DNA from: Juglans regia
Lineage: Eukaryota > Streptophyta > Magnoliopsida > Fagales > Juglandaceae
NCBI RefSeq assembly: GCF_001411555.2
Contig: NC_049903.1
Coordinates: 25,122,270-25,186,269 of the forward strand
Direction of reading: 5' to 3'
DNA: 64,000 bases
The position numbers and the translations under genes were made by a program. This document shows, one piece after another, positions 12,057 through 24,480 of this stretch (position 1 is the stretch's first letter; each line of letters opens with the position of its first letter). The notes beneath the pieces are model-generated. The model ran no database searches. It was not told the origin of the DNA and saw only the letters and a list, made by a program, of their open reading frames with translations.

Positions 12057-13740
12057 TTGTCTTGGGTGAGAGAAAATTCAAATAGATTGCTCAGAGTTAC
12101 ATTGAGCATTGAGAGTAGTATACACAACTTAGAGATAGATAGCTCCTCTACCTCTTCTACAAGCGAGGACACTAAAACTGAACAATCCATGGTTGCACTT
12201 GCACCACACACTCTTAAAGATTATTTGCAGCCCACTCTCATCACTACACCTTCATGTATTGTTTTACCTAATGATGAACCTAATTTTTCTATTAAGTGTG
12301 GCATAATGTTAGTGATACCTCGGTTCCACGGGATGTATTATGAGAGTCCTTACCAGCACCTGACGGACTTTGAGTTGGCCTGCACTACTTTTATCAATAG
12401 AACCATTACTGATGAATTTATTAGACTTCTTTTATTTTATTTCTCTTTAAAGGATAAAGTGAAAATTTAGTTTAATTCTTTGATGCCTAATTCCATCTCT
12501 AGTTGGTCTGATATACAGTGTGAGTTCTTACAAATTTTTTTTCCTTTTTAGAGGAGTCAGTTTTTACAAGAGCAAATCAACCAGTTCAATCAGAGACCTA
12601 ACGAGACTTTCCAGACCAGTTGGGAAAGGTTTAAGGATTTGGTAAATATCTGCCCGCATCACGATTTCGAATCTTGGAGGCTGATGAGCTATTTTTACAT
12701 TGGTCTCACTCTAGAATGCAAGCAGTTTGTTCAAACTATGTGCAACGAAGAATTCTTTAGCAAGGAACCTGATGAAGCATTACCATTTTTTGACTATCTT
12801 GTCGAGAGCGCACAACAATGGAACACTTAGACTGATCGAGTTCCATTGACAACACAGCCATTGAGAGCTACTACTGGTGAGGGCATATATGAGCTTAAAG
12901 AGGACACTAACGTTTAGGCCCGATAGCTACATTGACTAGAAGATTGGAGGTTATGGAGATGGAAAAGTGAAGGCCGTGAAAGCAGTAGAGGCATGTTCTT
13001 TATGTGCTGATTCGAACCACAAGAGCCAAGATTGTCCAATTATGCCAGTATTTCAGGAACATGGGTCTGAGCTGATGCAATTAGCGAATTGGGTTAACAT
13101 AGCGCATAATCAGCCTTTTTCAAACACATATAATCCAAGGTGGAGGAATCACCCAAATTTCTTAGGGAGGAATGATCAACCTGGCCAATCTCCGCCACCT
13201 TCTCAGCAGCCACTTCATTAGGTTGTTCCTTAGCACCAGTATTAGCCATATCAGACTTCTCAGAGCTATCCTTTTGTAGCACCTCCAGGATTCCAGTCTC
13301 AAGTAGCTGTGCAGAGTTCTCAGCCTAAACCATCTTTTCCACTCAAGAAGTCTTTCGACGACAGTATGACACAGATGGCTAATACACTTCAGCAATTCAT
13401 GCAGATTCTGGCCACAAAAAACAATCAGAACACTCAGGCTATAAATGAATTGTGAGACACCATTAATAAGATGGACATGACATTTAGCACTCTAGAGAGA
13501 GGGGAATTTCTAGCATCGCCTCAGTCTAATCCTCAAGTATACCGGCAACAACCACTGCAAGTGCATAATGTCTTAGGGGAGGTTATTGAGACAACAAAGA
13601 CCGTTATTACTTTGAGAATTGGAAAGAAAGTTCCCCAACCTGAGATAACCATGGACAGATAGGTAGTTGCTCCTACACCTGAAGATTTAACAGAGATTGA
13701 TGGAGTCAAAAAAGAACCAGAGGAAGTGAGACCAGAGTAA
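12057..13740 (+). pseudogene. Athila-like gag
   Basis: Fragments in sequential frames encode a capsid-like region (FELACTTFINRTITDEFIRLL; MVNICPHHDFESWRL), then a CCHC knuckle CSLCADSNHKSQDC at about 13000-13040 and a Gln/Pro-rich tail. Stops interrupt it at about 12470, 12829, 12915, 13220, 13454 and 13660, several being TAG where CAG is likely. In a live element gag forms the virus-like particle and binds RNA. The order and spacing to the protease at 13891 fit Athila gag-pol. Confidence 0.75.
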
Positions 13741-13890
13741 AAAAAAACTGTGCGTGCAGAGGCCGAAACTAGTAGGGGGTATAGATATGTGGTTCCCTAT
13801 CCTTAGAGATTGGCAGCTAGCTAAAAGATTAATATTCCACTCCTAGATGCCATACAACAAGTTCCTTCGTATGCAAAATTTCTGAAGGAC

Positions 13891-14574
13891 TTGTGCATAA
13901 TGAAGAAGAAGTTTAATGTAAAGAACAAAACTTTCCTAACAAAGAAAGTCAGTGCATTGATATTGAGAGAGACTCCTCATAAGCTTAGAGATCCTGTCTC
14001 TCCCAATATTTCCATTATGATTGGTGAGTCACACATTGGGAGAGCTCTACTTTATTTGGGGAGTAGTGTGAACTTGCCATCATTCTCAGTATATGAGTAG
14101 TTGGGATTGGGTGAGCTGAAAGAGCCCTCCATCATGCTACAGTTGGCTAACAAATCAGTCAAGGTGTTGAGGGGTATTGTTGAAGATGTGCTGGTTCAGG
14201 TGGACAAATTTTACTATCCAGTGGATTTTATAGTTCTTGGTATGCAGCATCGAGTTTCCACTTTTTACCATGCGCCTGTCATCTTTGGACGCCCATTCCT
14301 TGCTAACTCCAATGCACTTTATCAAAGTGGAGTACTGAAGCTGACATTCGGGAATATGACATTGGAGATGAATGTGTTCAACGCTAGCAAGATGCCTAGT
14401 GGATGCGACGATTCTGAGGTGCATACAGTTGATTTGGTATATGATTTTGATGTTTCAAAGCTGTTATCGGTATTTGATTCCAGGAGTGCATTTGAGGATG
14501 ACTTTCCTGCGCAATCTGAGGCTCTTGTTGAGACAATTCCTTCATCATTAGAGTTTACAGAATCAGAGGGGTAG
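13891..14574 (+). pseudogene. Athila-like aspartic protease
   Basis: Key segments are IGRALLYLGSSVNLPSFSVYE, then LGLGELKEPSIMLQLANKSV and VDFIVLGM, with IFGRPFLA following. This is the Athila protease layout. The catalytic motif reads YLG where aspartic proteases have D(L/T/S)G, so the Asp is replaced by Tyr. One TAG separates the two halves at 14098-14100. The protein would have cleaved the gag-pol polyprotein. Confidence 0.8.
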
Positions 14575-14705
14575 TTACAGAGACAAATGGTTCTCCTCAG
14601 TTATCAAATGTGAGTTACACGAGTTGTTGGCGTAGGCCAGTCTTTGAAGCTCTTGATTTACCGAAGGTCATGAAGTAATCGGAATAAGAAGTCCCAAAAC
14701 TAGAG

Positions 14706-15770
14706 TTGAAGCCACTACCCGAGGACTTGAAGTACATTTTTCTGGGCCAAGTTGAGGGCACATTTTCGGTAGTCATTTCTTCTATGCTTACTTCGAAGCA
14801 GGAAGCCGAATTATTAACAGTGTTGAGACAACATCGAGGAGCGATAGGCTGGACTATCACTGACATCAAGGGTATTGACCCTTCAATCTGTACCCACAAT
14901 ATTTTTCTAGAAGGAGATGCGAGACCAGTTCGTGATGCACAGTGGAGGTTGAATCCCACCATGAAGGAGGTAGTGAAGAAAGAGGTGCTAAAATTGTTAG
15001 TTGTGGGCATTATCTATCCTATCTCTGATAGCAAGTGGGTAAGTCCGACACAAGTAGTCCAAAAAAAATCTGGTTTGACTGTCATTGAAAATTCTAATGG
15101 TGAATTGATCCCAACTAGGAAGGTAGCGGGTTGGAGAATGTGTTATTTACTACTAAAAGTTGAATTCAGTTAGTCGAAAAGATCATTTCCCATTACCTTT
15201 CCTAGATCAGGTTTTAGAGAAAGTAGCTGGTAATGCTTTTTATTGTTTTCTGGATGGTTTTTCTTGTTACTATGAAATTTCTATAGCACTAAAGAATCAA
15301 GAGAAGACAATCTTCAGTTGCTCCTTTGGTACTTTTGCTTTTAGAAGAATATCATTTGGTTTATGTAATGCACCTGCTAATTTCCAACGCTTTATGATGA
15401 GCATTTTTTCTGACAGCTTGATGACATGTGTGAGGTGTTTATGGATGAATTTTCAGTGTTTAGTAAATCTTTTGATGTATGTTTGAAAAATCTTGCTGCT
15501 GTTTTGAAAAGATGTAAGGAGAAATATTTGTTGCTGAATTGGGAGAAATGCCAGTTTATGGTCACTGGTGGTTTGGTACTTGTGAATTTAGTTTATAAAT
15601 GTTGCATAGAAGTTGACAGAGCGAAGATTGAATTAATACCTCAATTGCCTATTCCTAAGACAGTGAAGGATATTCATTCTTTTCTTAGCCACGCTGGCTT
15701 CTATCAGCGTTTCATTCAAGGCTTTAGTAGTATTGTAAAACTATTGTGTACTTTGTTCTAAAATGATACT
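14706..15770 (+). pseudogene. Athila-like reverse transcriptase
   Basis: RT is recognised from RRLNPTMKEVVKKEVLKLL-like sequence, DHFPLPFLDQVLEKVAG, FYCFLDGFSCYYEI, FGLCNAPANFQRFM and the palm motif FMDEFSVF, where the family has FMDDF. It continues with KYLLLNWEKCQFMV and SFLSHAGFYQRFI. Frameshifts fall at about 15165 and 15440. The Asp-to-Glu change in the metal site and the frameshifts make it inactive. Confidence 0.85.
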
Positions 15771-16230
15771 GCTTTTGTTTGGACTGATAAGTGCCAACAT
15801 GCTTTTAAGACCCTGAAGGAACACTTAAGAGTTGCCCCTATTATGCAATCTCCTATGTGGGACTTGTTTGAAATTATCACCGACGTTAGTGATTTTGCTC
15901 TTGGTGCCGTTCTTGGCCAAAGAGTGGACAACAAGCCTTTGGTCATTTATTATGCAAGTATTACTTTGAATGATACACAGAAAAATTATACCACAATCGA
16001 GAATTAGTTGTTAGCTGTTGTGTTTACCTTAGATAAATTTCATACTTACATTATTGGGTCCCTTGTTGTCATTTTACTGACCATTTTGCTCTTAAGTATT
16101 TATTTGCAAAGAAGGATGACAAACTCAGGCTGATTCATTGGATTCTTTTACTCCAAGAATTCAACATTACTATTCAGGATAAGAAGAGAGTCGAGAATGT
16201 GGTAGTTGATCATCTGTCACGACTGCAGCT
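15771..16230 (+). pseudogene. Athila-like RNase H
   Basis: After the RT, ITDVSDFALGAVLGQRVD, PLVIYYASITLNDTQKNY and [15 protein letters not shown] follow the Ty3/gypsy RNase H pattern. The region ends with [12 protein letters not shown] sequence at about 16203-16225 that normally marks the tether to integrase. A TAG interrupts at about 16006. RNase H degrades the RNA strand during reverse transcription. Confidence 0.75.
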
Positions 16231-16379
16231 ACTTGATGCGTCTACATCCACTTCTTCCTTGAATGATGATTTTTCTGATGACCATCTTTTTGTAGTGTGG
16301 TGCGCTCCATGGTTCGTAGACATTGTGAATTACCTTGTCACTGACTAGATGCCAGAGCATTGGACAGCTCATTACAAGT

Positions 16380-17382
16380 CTAAGTTTCTTGTAGATGTAC
16401 GGTTTTATTATTTTGACACTCTTTACCTTTTTAAGTATTGTGCTGATTAGTTGGTGTGTAGATGTATTCCTGATGATGAGTTTACATCTGTTTTCCACTT
16501 TTGCCATACTGGGGCTTGTGGAGGCTATTTTGCAGCTAAGAAAACTGTTACCAACATTCTGCAAAGTGGACTCTACTGGCCCACCATTTTTAGGGATGTG
16601 GAGTCTTTTTGCAAGGCCTGTGAGCCTTGTCAGAAACTTGGAAAAATCACAGCACATAACATGATGCCCCTTTCCCCTATCCTTACACTTGAGATATTTG
16701 ATTGTTGGGGATTGACTTTATGGGAACATTCCCAAATTCATTTGGGAATTCCTACATTTTAGTTGTTGTAGATTATGTTTCGAAATGGGTAGAGGTCATT
16801 CCTTGTTGAACAAATGATCATAAGGTTGTCATCCGTTTATTGAAAAAATTGTTTGCACCTTTTGGCATGCCCAAGGCAATCATTAGTGATGGGGGATTGC
16901 ATTTTTGTAACAAACATTTTCAAATACTTATGCAGAAATATGGAGTGACCCACAAGGTCTCTACTCCATATCACCCCCAGACTAATGGTCAAGCTGAATT
17001 GGCCAATAGAGAGATCAAGCTCATTCTCAAAAAAACAGTCCATCCCACTTGGAAGGATTGGTCTGAAAAATTGCTTGATGCTCTTTGGGCTTATAGGAAT
17101 ACATGCAAAACTAACGTAGGAATGTCACCTTATATATTGGTTTATGGTCGGGCTTGTCATTTACCCGTCGAGATTCAGCATCGTGCTTTATGGGCTATTA
17201 AGCAAATTAACTTTTCACTTGATGTTGCCAAAGATTTAAGAAAGTTGCAAATTTTGGAGCTTGATAAAGAAAGGTTGGAGGCCTACGAAAATTCCAGCTT
17301 GGCAAAGGAGCGAATGAAGGCCTTGTATGACAAGAAGATCCATGACACACATATTGTCCGATTAGAAAGTGCTCATCTATAA
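16380..17382 (+). pseudogene. Athila-like integrase
   Basis: The zinc-binding head (FHFCHTGACGG ... CKACEPCQKLG) is at about 16495-16640. The catalytic core keeps GIDFMG (about 16712), ISDGG (about 16883) and the Glu in GQAELANREIK (about 16990-17020), so all three DDE acids remain, but a frameshift near 16700 separates head from core. The last 180 codons are open. The tail is ERLEAYENSSLAKERMKALYD. Confidence 0.85.
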
Positions 17383-18622
17383 TTAAAGACTGCAACTTTT
17401 TCTCGGGATGCTGAAATCCTGATGGAATGGGAAGGTCCATTCTCACGACACTGTAGACATTGTTAATCCAAAGAATGGGAATAGCTTCACTGTCAATGGA
17501 CAACGTCTCAAGCCATTTATGACTCCCTTCAATCCCAATAACGAGATCTCGGGAAAGTTTTTTTTTTTTTTTAATCTTTTCCCCCTTTATGGATTTCTTT
17601 AATTGCATTTTGTTTTTTTTTTTTGTTTTTTTTTTTATCTATATTCGTTATTTTGCTTTGATTTTATATCACATGCTTGGAAGTCTATTTTGCTTACTTA
17701 TTCATGTGCACTTTGTTTTCCTTCGTTCAATTCATTGAAAACCATGTCTTTCACTAGTTAGGGGGTAGAGCGTGTGTGCACAGGAAAACAAAAGTTTTGC
17801 ATTAATGTGATGTGCACTGATACACAATGATTGATACACTATATTTCTAGCATTTTGTGAAATTTGAGCATCTTGGTGGAGTGGTTGAGTGGAATTATTT
17901 TTGTGAAGATTTATTTTCCAGCATACGCATAGAGCATGATTTCTGATGCATCATATTTTGTTGATGCATGGCCTGAAACACAGGGATACTATACTTAGTG
18001 AGATGAGACTTGGTAAGATTTATATAAAATGAATAGCAAGTTTTGAAGAACGTTTTGCACATGCTTACACTTGTAGTGTTCCTCATTTACTGTTCACTAA
18101 TTTAACACAGGAGAAGTAAACTGCAGGCAGGACTATCGAGCCATTTGAAAAAAAAACAAAATTTTGAAAAGAGAAAAAAAAAGGATGAAGGGGGCTTAGG
18201 GAGCTTTCCTATGTAAATGGCTAGAAACATTTATCCAAAACTTTGGGAGTTGAGTGGTCAACCTTCAAATAGAGTTGGCGTGAAAACTGCTAGTCCCTTG
18301 GGCTTTGAGGTAGTTAGAATCAACAATGATTAATTTTAAAGTCGAAAAATCATAGGACAAATCATGCCTAGTAATGAGGAACACACAACCAGTTTAGCTA
18401 CACACACATCTGGGTTCTAAGACTTTTGCCCCCATTCTATCTGTTGAGACAATCTTGGTGGATATAACACCTGGGGTTGAGTAGTCATGAGTCAGCTTTT
18501 GTAAGAATTCAGAATTGTGTTTGATTGCTTCTGTTTGGATTTCAATCTTTATGCAATATTCATCTTAATTAATTTTTACTATTTTGCTCAGGGATTAGCA
18601 AAGTGCTTGTTGGGGAGTAGTG
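17383..18622 (+). other. Athila-like 3' non-coding region with PPT
   Basis: No ORF of note. T-rich runs lie at 17560-17640. Athila relatives often carry an env-like ORF here, but none is visible. TTGGGGAGTAG at 18610-18620, just before the 3' LTR, is the likely polypurine tract. Confidence 0.5.
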
Positions 18623-20094
18623 TGATTTAGCTGAATTATTGCATATTTTATACATCTAGAACTAATATATTTCAATTATTTCATGACATTTTTAGATGAA
18701 AAATGGTTAAGAGGCATAAATCCAAGTTGTGATTTAAATTGGTTGATTGCATGGTTTATGCTTAATTTTATAATTTGTGATTTCATTAGGCAATATTTCT
18801 TCATATGCACAATACATGTTTGATATTTTATTCTTCCTTTTAATTTTTTTTAGTTTCTCCTTTTTCATATTGGCCAAGACGTGCACTGATGCTTAAAGAG
18901 ATGAAAAAAAAGGCTCAGCACCTCTCCTCTCCAAAACGCACAGCATAAGACATTAAGAAGAAAAAGAATAAAAGACATGCACGCTGGGAGGAAAACGGAC
19001 ACACACAGGGTTGTTCTTCGGAAGCAATGTAGGGGGAAAAACACAAGCAGTGCCTCCAGCTTTGAAATGCTCCTCGAGGGGTCGAAACCGCCGCTATCCA
19101 ACCTTCCTCCACTACTTGCCGTCTCCATCTCTAGCCATCTTACCTGCTCTTTACATTCCCTAACTTTATATTTAGTTTTAGTTTGAATTGTATGGTGTAT
19201 TTTTGAGATTTTTGGCTTAGAACCATTTGGTTTTGGGTATTCTATTTCCTGCTTGTTTAACCTTGATGTTAGTTATTTTCGTTGTTCCTTTAAGCTTCCG
19301 TTTAACATGTATTACAATTGTTATGGATTGATTTTGACAATTTTGTGACTTGAATACAAGCTAGAATCTTGATTTTAGGGCTTTTCAATTTGTAACTCGT
19401 ATTTTATCAATTATTTTCTAATCTAGCTTAGTTTTGTTAATCTCTTAGTTCCATTAGACAATAGATTGATTAAGGGTTAATTAGAGCTTAATTAATTTTA
19501 GTTTTGTTAATTAAGATTGTTTAGCTTAATTGGTTTCTTGATTGTTTAATTTCAATTTGTTAGATTTAGTTGTTAATTTTGAGTCTTGCAATTATTTTGG
19601 CAATTTTCAATTGTTAGTAGGTGGGTAATTGAGATTTAATTTTCTGTTTTGCCTGATTAGTTGGTTAATGTTAGATTAGTTAGCTTGCTTTATAATTTGG
19701 TGTTTAATTAGTTTCGGATTTAATGTTTAATGTACTATTAATTAAATTAGTTTAGTAAGTTTCTTCTTGGCAAATTAATTTCAGGGAGTTTAGTTTAGTT
19801 ATTAGTTTACTGTTTTGCATCTTAGTCTTTTACTTTTCCTTGTAACACTAGAAAATCCAAAAATATGAATGTGGTCCATGACTAGTGCCCTTTTAATTCC
19901 CGTTGCACTCTTCCATTCATTACACATATGTCTACTTTTATTTTCTCTTTGTGAATATTTTCACCATTTTACACAAGTTTGATTTTAAGCAACTTTCTTC
20001 GAGGAGACAATCTAGGAATTTTATTTCTAATTATTACACAACACCCTCCTGCACTTGGGATAACCTTTTTGCTGCTAGTTTCTTGAGTAGGTCA
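18623..20094 (+). repeat. 3' LTR of Athila-like element
   Basis: This is the partner of 10355-11891. It begins TGATTTAGC after the PPT and ends GTAGGTCA, followed by the target duplication AAAGT at 20095-20099. Small indels and many substitutions relative to the 5' LTR show long divergence. Confidence 0.88.
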
Positions 20095-20738
20095 AAAGTC
20101 TCAACAAGGAGAAAATATCGATATTTTTTAGCAGCAATACAAGAGAAGATTCAAAGAGCATTATCACTCAAATAGCTGGTTGCAGATCCATGCAGTCTTA
20201 TGAGAAATACTTGGGACTCCTAACCCAAATGGGTAGAACTCGATTAAGATCCTTTAACAGCTTGTTGGATAGAGTTAGATCAAGGCTAAGCAACTGGAAG
20301 ACCAAACTTCTTTCACAAGATGGAAAGGATATTCTTCTGAAATATGTGATACGGTTATTCCAACTTATTGTATGGGGATTGTCAAAATCCCAAGAGCCAT
20401 TCTGCAGGAGATTAATCTACTGATGAAAGGCTTTTGGTGGGGGCAGAAAGACAGAGAGAGAAAGATTCATTGATTGGCAACTTAGCCATGCTGGCCAAAC
20501 AATGCTGGAGACTGATTCAGAACCCTCATTCTCTTGTTGCATGAGTCTTATCCCTCAAATAATACCCAAAGGGAGACTTTCACCAATCACAATTAGGGAA
20601 AAGACCTTTATTTCTATGGAGGAGTTTCCTAGTAGCAAAACCACTACTTGAAGAAGGATTAATTTGGAGAGTTGGTAATGGAAAATCTATCAAAATCTAG
20701 CTAGATAAATGGTTGTGCAACCTTCCTCTTATAAGGTC
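20095..20738 (+). pseudogene. LINE-A ORF2 reverse transcriptase, second part
   Basis: The LINE resumes with LNKEKISIFFSSNT, IAGCRSMQSYEKYLG and RSFNSLLDRVRSRLSNWK, the region after the RT palm in plant LINEs, and runs on to LLMKGFWWGQ and VGNGKSIKI. Stops and a frameshift (20360-20420) break it. It ends at PLIRS (20738) where LINE-B is inserted, and picks up again at 24850. Confidence 0.85.
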
Positions 20739-20746
20739 TGGATTTT

Positions 20747-21480
20747 GTGGAAGAGGAAGACTCACCTTGGGTTCCTGTGTGGGTTACCTTGCAGGGATTG
20801 CCGCCAAATTATTTCCAAGAATCAATGTTGAGTAGTATTGGTAATGGATTTGGCAGGTATTTGAAGAGAGATAATGCTACGACGCGTGTGACTCATCCAG
20901 AGGCAGCTCGTATTTGTGTTGAGATATATGTTTCTAAGCCACTTCATAAATCATTTTGGCTGGGGCCTCAGGGATTGGTTTCTAGCCATTATCAAGAGGT
21001 AATTTTTGAATCAATTCCGTTGTTTTGTGTGTGCTGTAGGAAGCAGGGCATTTGGAGATTAATTGTTTAAGGAAGGAATGGAAATCAAAGGATAAAAAAG
21101 ATAAGAAAGTTGATATGAAGGATGAAGGTAAAAAAGATCTAAGGGGAAAAATATGGAAGGTTGTGGGGAATCTGGTGGACAATCTTCACATCCCAGTTGC
21201 TGAGAAGGTTGTTGGAGAGTCTTCAAAGTCGAGGAGAGAGTTTATTCTTGAGTCCATCTGGAATCAGAGAGCATTGAATACAGACGTTTCTAAGGAAACG
21301 TTGTATGTTTCACAGTTGGGAGTGGTGTTTAACTCTTGTCCTATTGCTCTGGATAAAAAGGCTGAATTGGAGCTGAATGACAGTGGAGTTATTGAGCAGA
21401 TGAATGCTGGTTCTTCTATGCCAAGAGATGTATCTGATGAGGAACATGCTGGAATTCTAGGCCAGGATCCAAGGTAAAAG
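20747..21480 (+). pseudogene. LINE-B ORF1 (DUF4283 and zinc knuckle)
   Basis: The frame opens with SPWVPVWVTLQGLPPNYF, then RVTHPEAARICVEIYVSKPL and a knuckle FCVCCRKQGH-LEINC at about 21020-21065. The CCHC is split by a one-base frameshift after CRKQG. A charged Lys-rich stretch follows (KDKKDKKVDMKDEGKKDL). The domain order matches plant LINE ORF1 RNA-binding proteins. The N-terminus is missing. Confidence 0.75.
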
Positions 21481-21825
21481 GTGAACTAGTGTGATATTAT
21501 AAAGGAGGAGGTTGAGGTTGAATCTCTGAAATTTTCCAAAAAATCTGAACCTAGAAGCTCCCTATGTCTAGTTGATGAGACTTTGGAATTTGAGTTGGGT
21601 TTGGCTGATTTGGGAGGTTTGAGTACATAATAGTTGGAAGAGGAGGGAGTGAGGAGTTAGGTTGTTACTGATGGGGAGTCAGAGATGATCTTAATAAATT
21701 AGCTGCTAAGTGTTTTGACTCTGATCCTGATATGCATGTCCCATTGAAAAAAGTCATGGGGATAAGGAAAGAAAAATCGATTGTGGTTTTGGAAAGCCAA
21801 ACTCGTTCCAAAAAATTCCTTTAAT
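21481..21825 (+). other. LINE-B ORF1 tail and ORF1-ORF2 spacer
   Basis: Acidic, Ser/Leu-rich codons continue the ORF1 tail with several stops, then a short spacer precedes the ORF2 start at NILTWNIRG. Nothing else is evident. Confidence 0.4.
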
Positions 21826-22640
21826 TTTTTGTTGAATATTCTTACTTGGAATATTAGGGGGATTGTTTCGTCAAAAAGTAGACTTCGGCGTATTTTGAAT
21901 AAAAGTCAGTCTTCTGTGGTGGCTCTTTGTGAACCTTTTGTACATTCTAATAAATGTAGTAGATGGGCAACATGGATGAATTTGCCGTTTCATTTTAATA
22001 ATGCGGATTGTGGAGGAAAAATCTGGATTTTTTGGGCTGTGGATTTTGATTTCGAATTGATCTCAATTTTGGATCAAGCTATTAGTGGTTGGTTTGTCCA
22101 TGGAGGATATCGAGTACTTGCAACTTTTGTTTATGCCAGTTGTTTTTGAGCTAGGCGCATGGAACTATGGGATTTTCTGAAAAGTCAACAACCTTGTGGT
22201 TGTCCCTAGTTCATTGGGGGGACTTTAACATTATTCGAAATGATAGTGAGAATGTGGGAGGTCTTTTACAAGTTTCTCGGGCAAAATCGGAGTTTAATGA
22301 ATGTATTCATGATTGTGCTTTGTTGGATTTGCCTTATGAGGGAAACGTTTATCTTGGTGTAATGGAAGGTTAGGTGGAAGAAGAATATGGGCTCAGTAGG
22401 ATAGGTTGCTCATTAATATTCAGTTCTTAAATTGTTTTGGGGATATTCATGTTAAGTATTTGCCTCGAACTTCTTCAGATCATGCTCCGGTGATGGTTCA
22501 GTTGCTTAAAGACCAAGAGATGATTATTCGGCCATTTTTTTTTCTTCGCATGTGGGGTTCACATGATGATTTCATTCCTCTTGTTCAAGAGGTGTGGAAT
22601 ACTAGGGTGAATGGTTGTGCGATGGTGCGGATAACATGAA
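21826..22640 (+). pseudogene. LINE-B ORF2 endonuclease
   Basis: The motifs LTWNIRG (about 21845), ALCEPFV (catalytic Glu, about 21920) and GDFNII-like sequence (22220) lead to the C-terminal SSDHAPVMVQLL (22475). Single-base breaks and stops at 22149, 22210 and 22371 split the frame. The last residues enter the connector normally leading to RT. Confidence 0.8.
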
Positions 22641-23400
22641 AGTTTAAATTATTAAAAGGGGTTTGAAAAAAATGGAACAAAGATGTTTTTGGCCGGGCAC
22701 ATATTTGAGAGTTTCGTTATTTGCAGGAGGTATGAAAATAAGGATGTTTGATTCTCTCTTGGCAAAAGTTTACAAGAAATTGTCAGGGTGGAAAAGCATA
22801 GTGCTTTCTATTGGAGGCAAAATTGTGTTGATTAAACATGTTTTGAATAGTATGCCTATTCACATGCTTTCCTTTTTAAACTTGCCAAAAGGTGTGTTAT
22901 CAAAACTTGAGAAATTATTTTCTGATTTCGTTTGGAGTTCGTCGATGGAAAATAAAAAAAAGGAAATGGATAGCGTGGAAAAAAATATGTTTACCAGTTG
23001 CTGAGGGGGGGCTTGGAATCAAAAATCTTTTTGATGTTCAAGAGTCATTGATGATGAAATTTTTTTGGAAATTGATTAAAGGGGGTTCCATGTGGTCAAG
23101 ATTTTTTACTACTAAATACATTGGTAATTCTCATTTGTGTTCAATGATGCATTTAAGAAAGGGTTCCAGATTTTGGAAGGGTGTAATGGCTTTAATGCCA
23201 AAAGTGATATTTAATTTGAAGTGGCTTATTCGGGAAGGAAAATGTAATTTTTGGATGGATAATTGGTTAGGAGTTGGACCTTTGATGGATTCAATTCCTG
23301 TAGTAGGAGATTTGAATTTGAAAGTTGCAGATGTTTTTGATGCTACATGGCCGAATTTTCAGGAATTGCAGTACTTGATTCTAGATGAGATGATTCGAAA
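22641..23400 (+). pseudogene. LINE-B ORF2 RT thumb and connector (RT core deleted)
   Basis: Right after the connector (KKMEQRCFWPG, shifted) the sequence jumps to YLRVSLFAGGMKIRMFDSLLAK and YKKLSGWKSIVLS, the post-palm region of LINE RTs. The whole fingers/palm block of several hundred codons is absent, so this copy carries an internal deletion. The connector continues open through FGVRRWKIKKRKW and MDNWLGVGPL to about 23510. Confidence 0.8.
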
Positions 23401-23800
23401 TATTATTGAGTCTGGACATGATACTTGTGTATGGAAGCATGAGGTTGACGGCAAATTCACCACAAAATCAGCCTGGGAATTAATTCGACAAAGAGGTGAA
23501 ATATGTCCCTAGAAAAAATGGTTATGGCAAAAGGGACTACCAAAGAAGATGTGCTTTTTCTTATGGCAAGCTAAGAGAAGGGCTATTCTGGTGGATGACA
23601 TTATTTGTAACATAGGCATTCCGATGGTATCGAGATGTAAATGTTGTGTTAAACCTCAATGTTGTGTTAAACCTTAAGTGGAGACCTTGCATCATATTTT
23701 ATGTGAGGGAGAAGGAGCTCAAAAGGTATGATCTTTCTTTGCAAAATCTTGTAACATTAATGTCTCACATATTCGGAATTAGGAGGGCATGTTGAATATT
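23401..23800 (+). pseudogene. LINE-B zinc-binding connector (zf-RVT)
   Basis: WKHEVDGKFTTKSAWELIRQRG leads to LPKKMCFFLWQAKRRAILVDD and a Cys/His cluster (CKCC ... HHILCEG), the zf-RVT pattern of plant LINE ORF2. A CCVKPQ segment is duplicated at 23641-23680. A stop lies at 23510. Confidence 0.75.
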
Positions 23801-24480
23801 TGGTGGCAAAGGGCGTCTTTGAGTTCACAGGTGGGTTGGCTTAAAGGGTTCAGTCCTATTGTTATTTTTTAGGAACTCTGGAAAACTAGATGTGCGGCTA
23901 TAATGGAAGGTTTTAAATTTAGACTTGGGAATGTGATTCGGGAGGTAAAAGTGGGGCTGTGGAATATTTCTAGTAATATGAAGATGTTTCAGCACATGGG
24001 TGGAAATGATAAGGTGATTCCAGAAAGTTTGTCTTGTCCGATTTTACCTATTGTTAAGAAAAAAATCTTTGTTAATTTTGTGGAGGAAGCCAGTGAGAGG
24101 GAGACTAAAGTTAAATGTGGATGGAGGATGTTGTGGTAATCTGAGGGCCTCAGGAGGAGGAATTATTCGGGATTCAAATGGAGATGTGATTGCTGGGTTC
24201 TCCGATTCTTATGGTCATGCCACTAACACTATTGCTGAATGAAAAGCTGTTTTGGATGGTCTTCGATTATGTAAACAGTTGACGTTGCGGGATATTTTGA
24301 TTGAGTCGGATTCTTTAATTATAATTCAATGGTTGGCATCGGGTGTGTGTAAATATTGGTTTCTTTGGGACTATTGGGAAGATATCAAAATATTAGCATC
24401 TAAAATGAATGTTCGATTTAGGCACATATTCAGAGAAGCAAAGATGGTAGCAGATTGTTTAGCAAAATAGGGGACAAAAG
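23801..24480 (+). pseudogene. LINE-B C-terminal RNase H (RVT_3)
   Basis: The motifs KLNVDGGC, GGGIIRDSNGDVIAGF, NTIAE, LRDILIESDSLIIIQW and FRHIFREAKMVADCLAK follow the order of the RVT_3 RNase H of plant LINEs, with the catalytic Asp (VDGG), Glu (AE) and Asp (ESDS) still visible. A frameshift near 24130 and a stop after NTIAE break it. Confidence 0.82.

Larger units (their letters stand above)
10355..20094 (+). mobile_element. Athila-like Ty3/gypsy element inside LINE-A
   Basis: LTRs at 10355-11891 and 18623-20094 both start TGATT(G/T)AGC and end in TCA. Flanks are AAAGA on the left and AAAGT on the right, a 5 bp target duplication with one change. Removing the element rejoins the LINE RT frame at GLGQ / SLNKEK. 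The PBS resembles that of Athila elements (tRNA-Asp type). Domain order is gag, PR, RT, RNase H, IN. The LTRs differ from each other at many sites, so the insertion is old. No env-like ORF survives. Confidence 0.9.
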
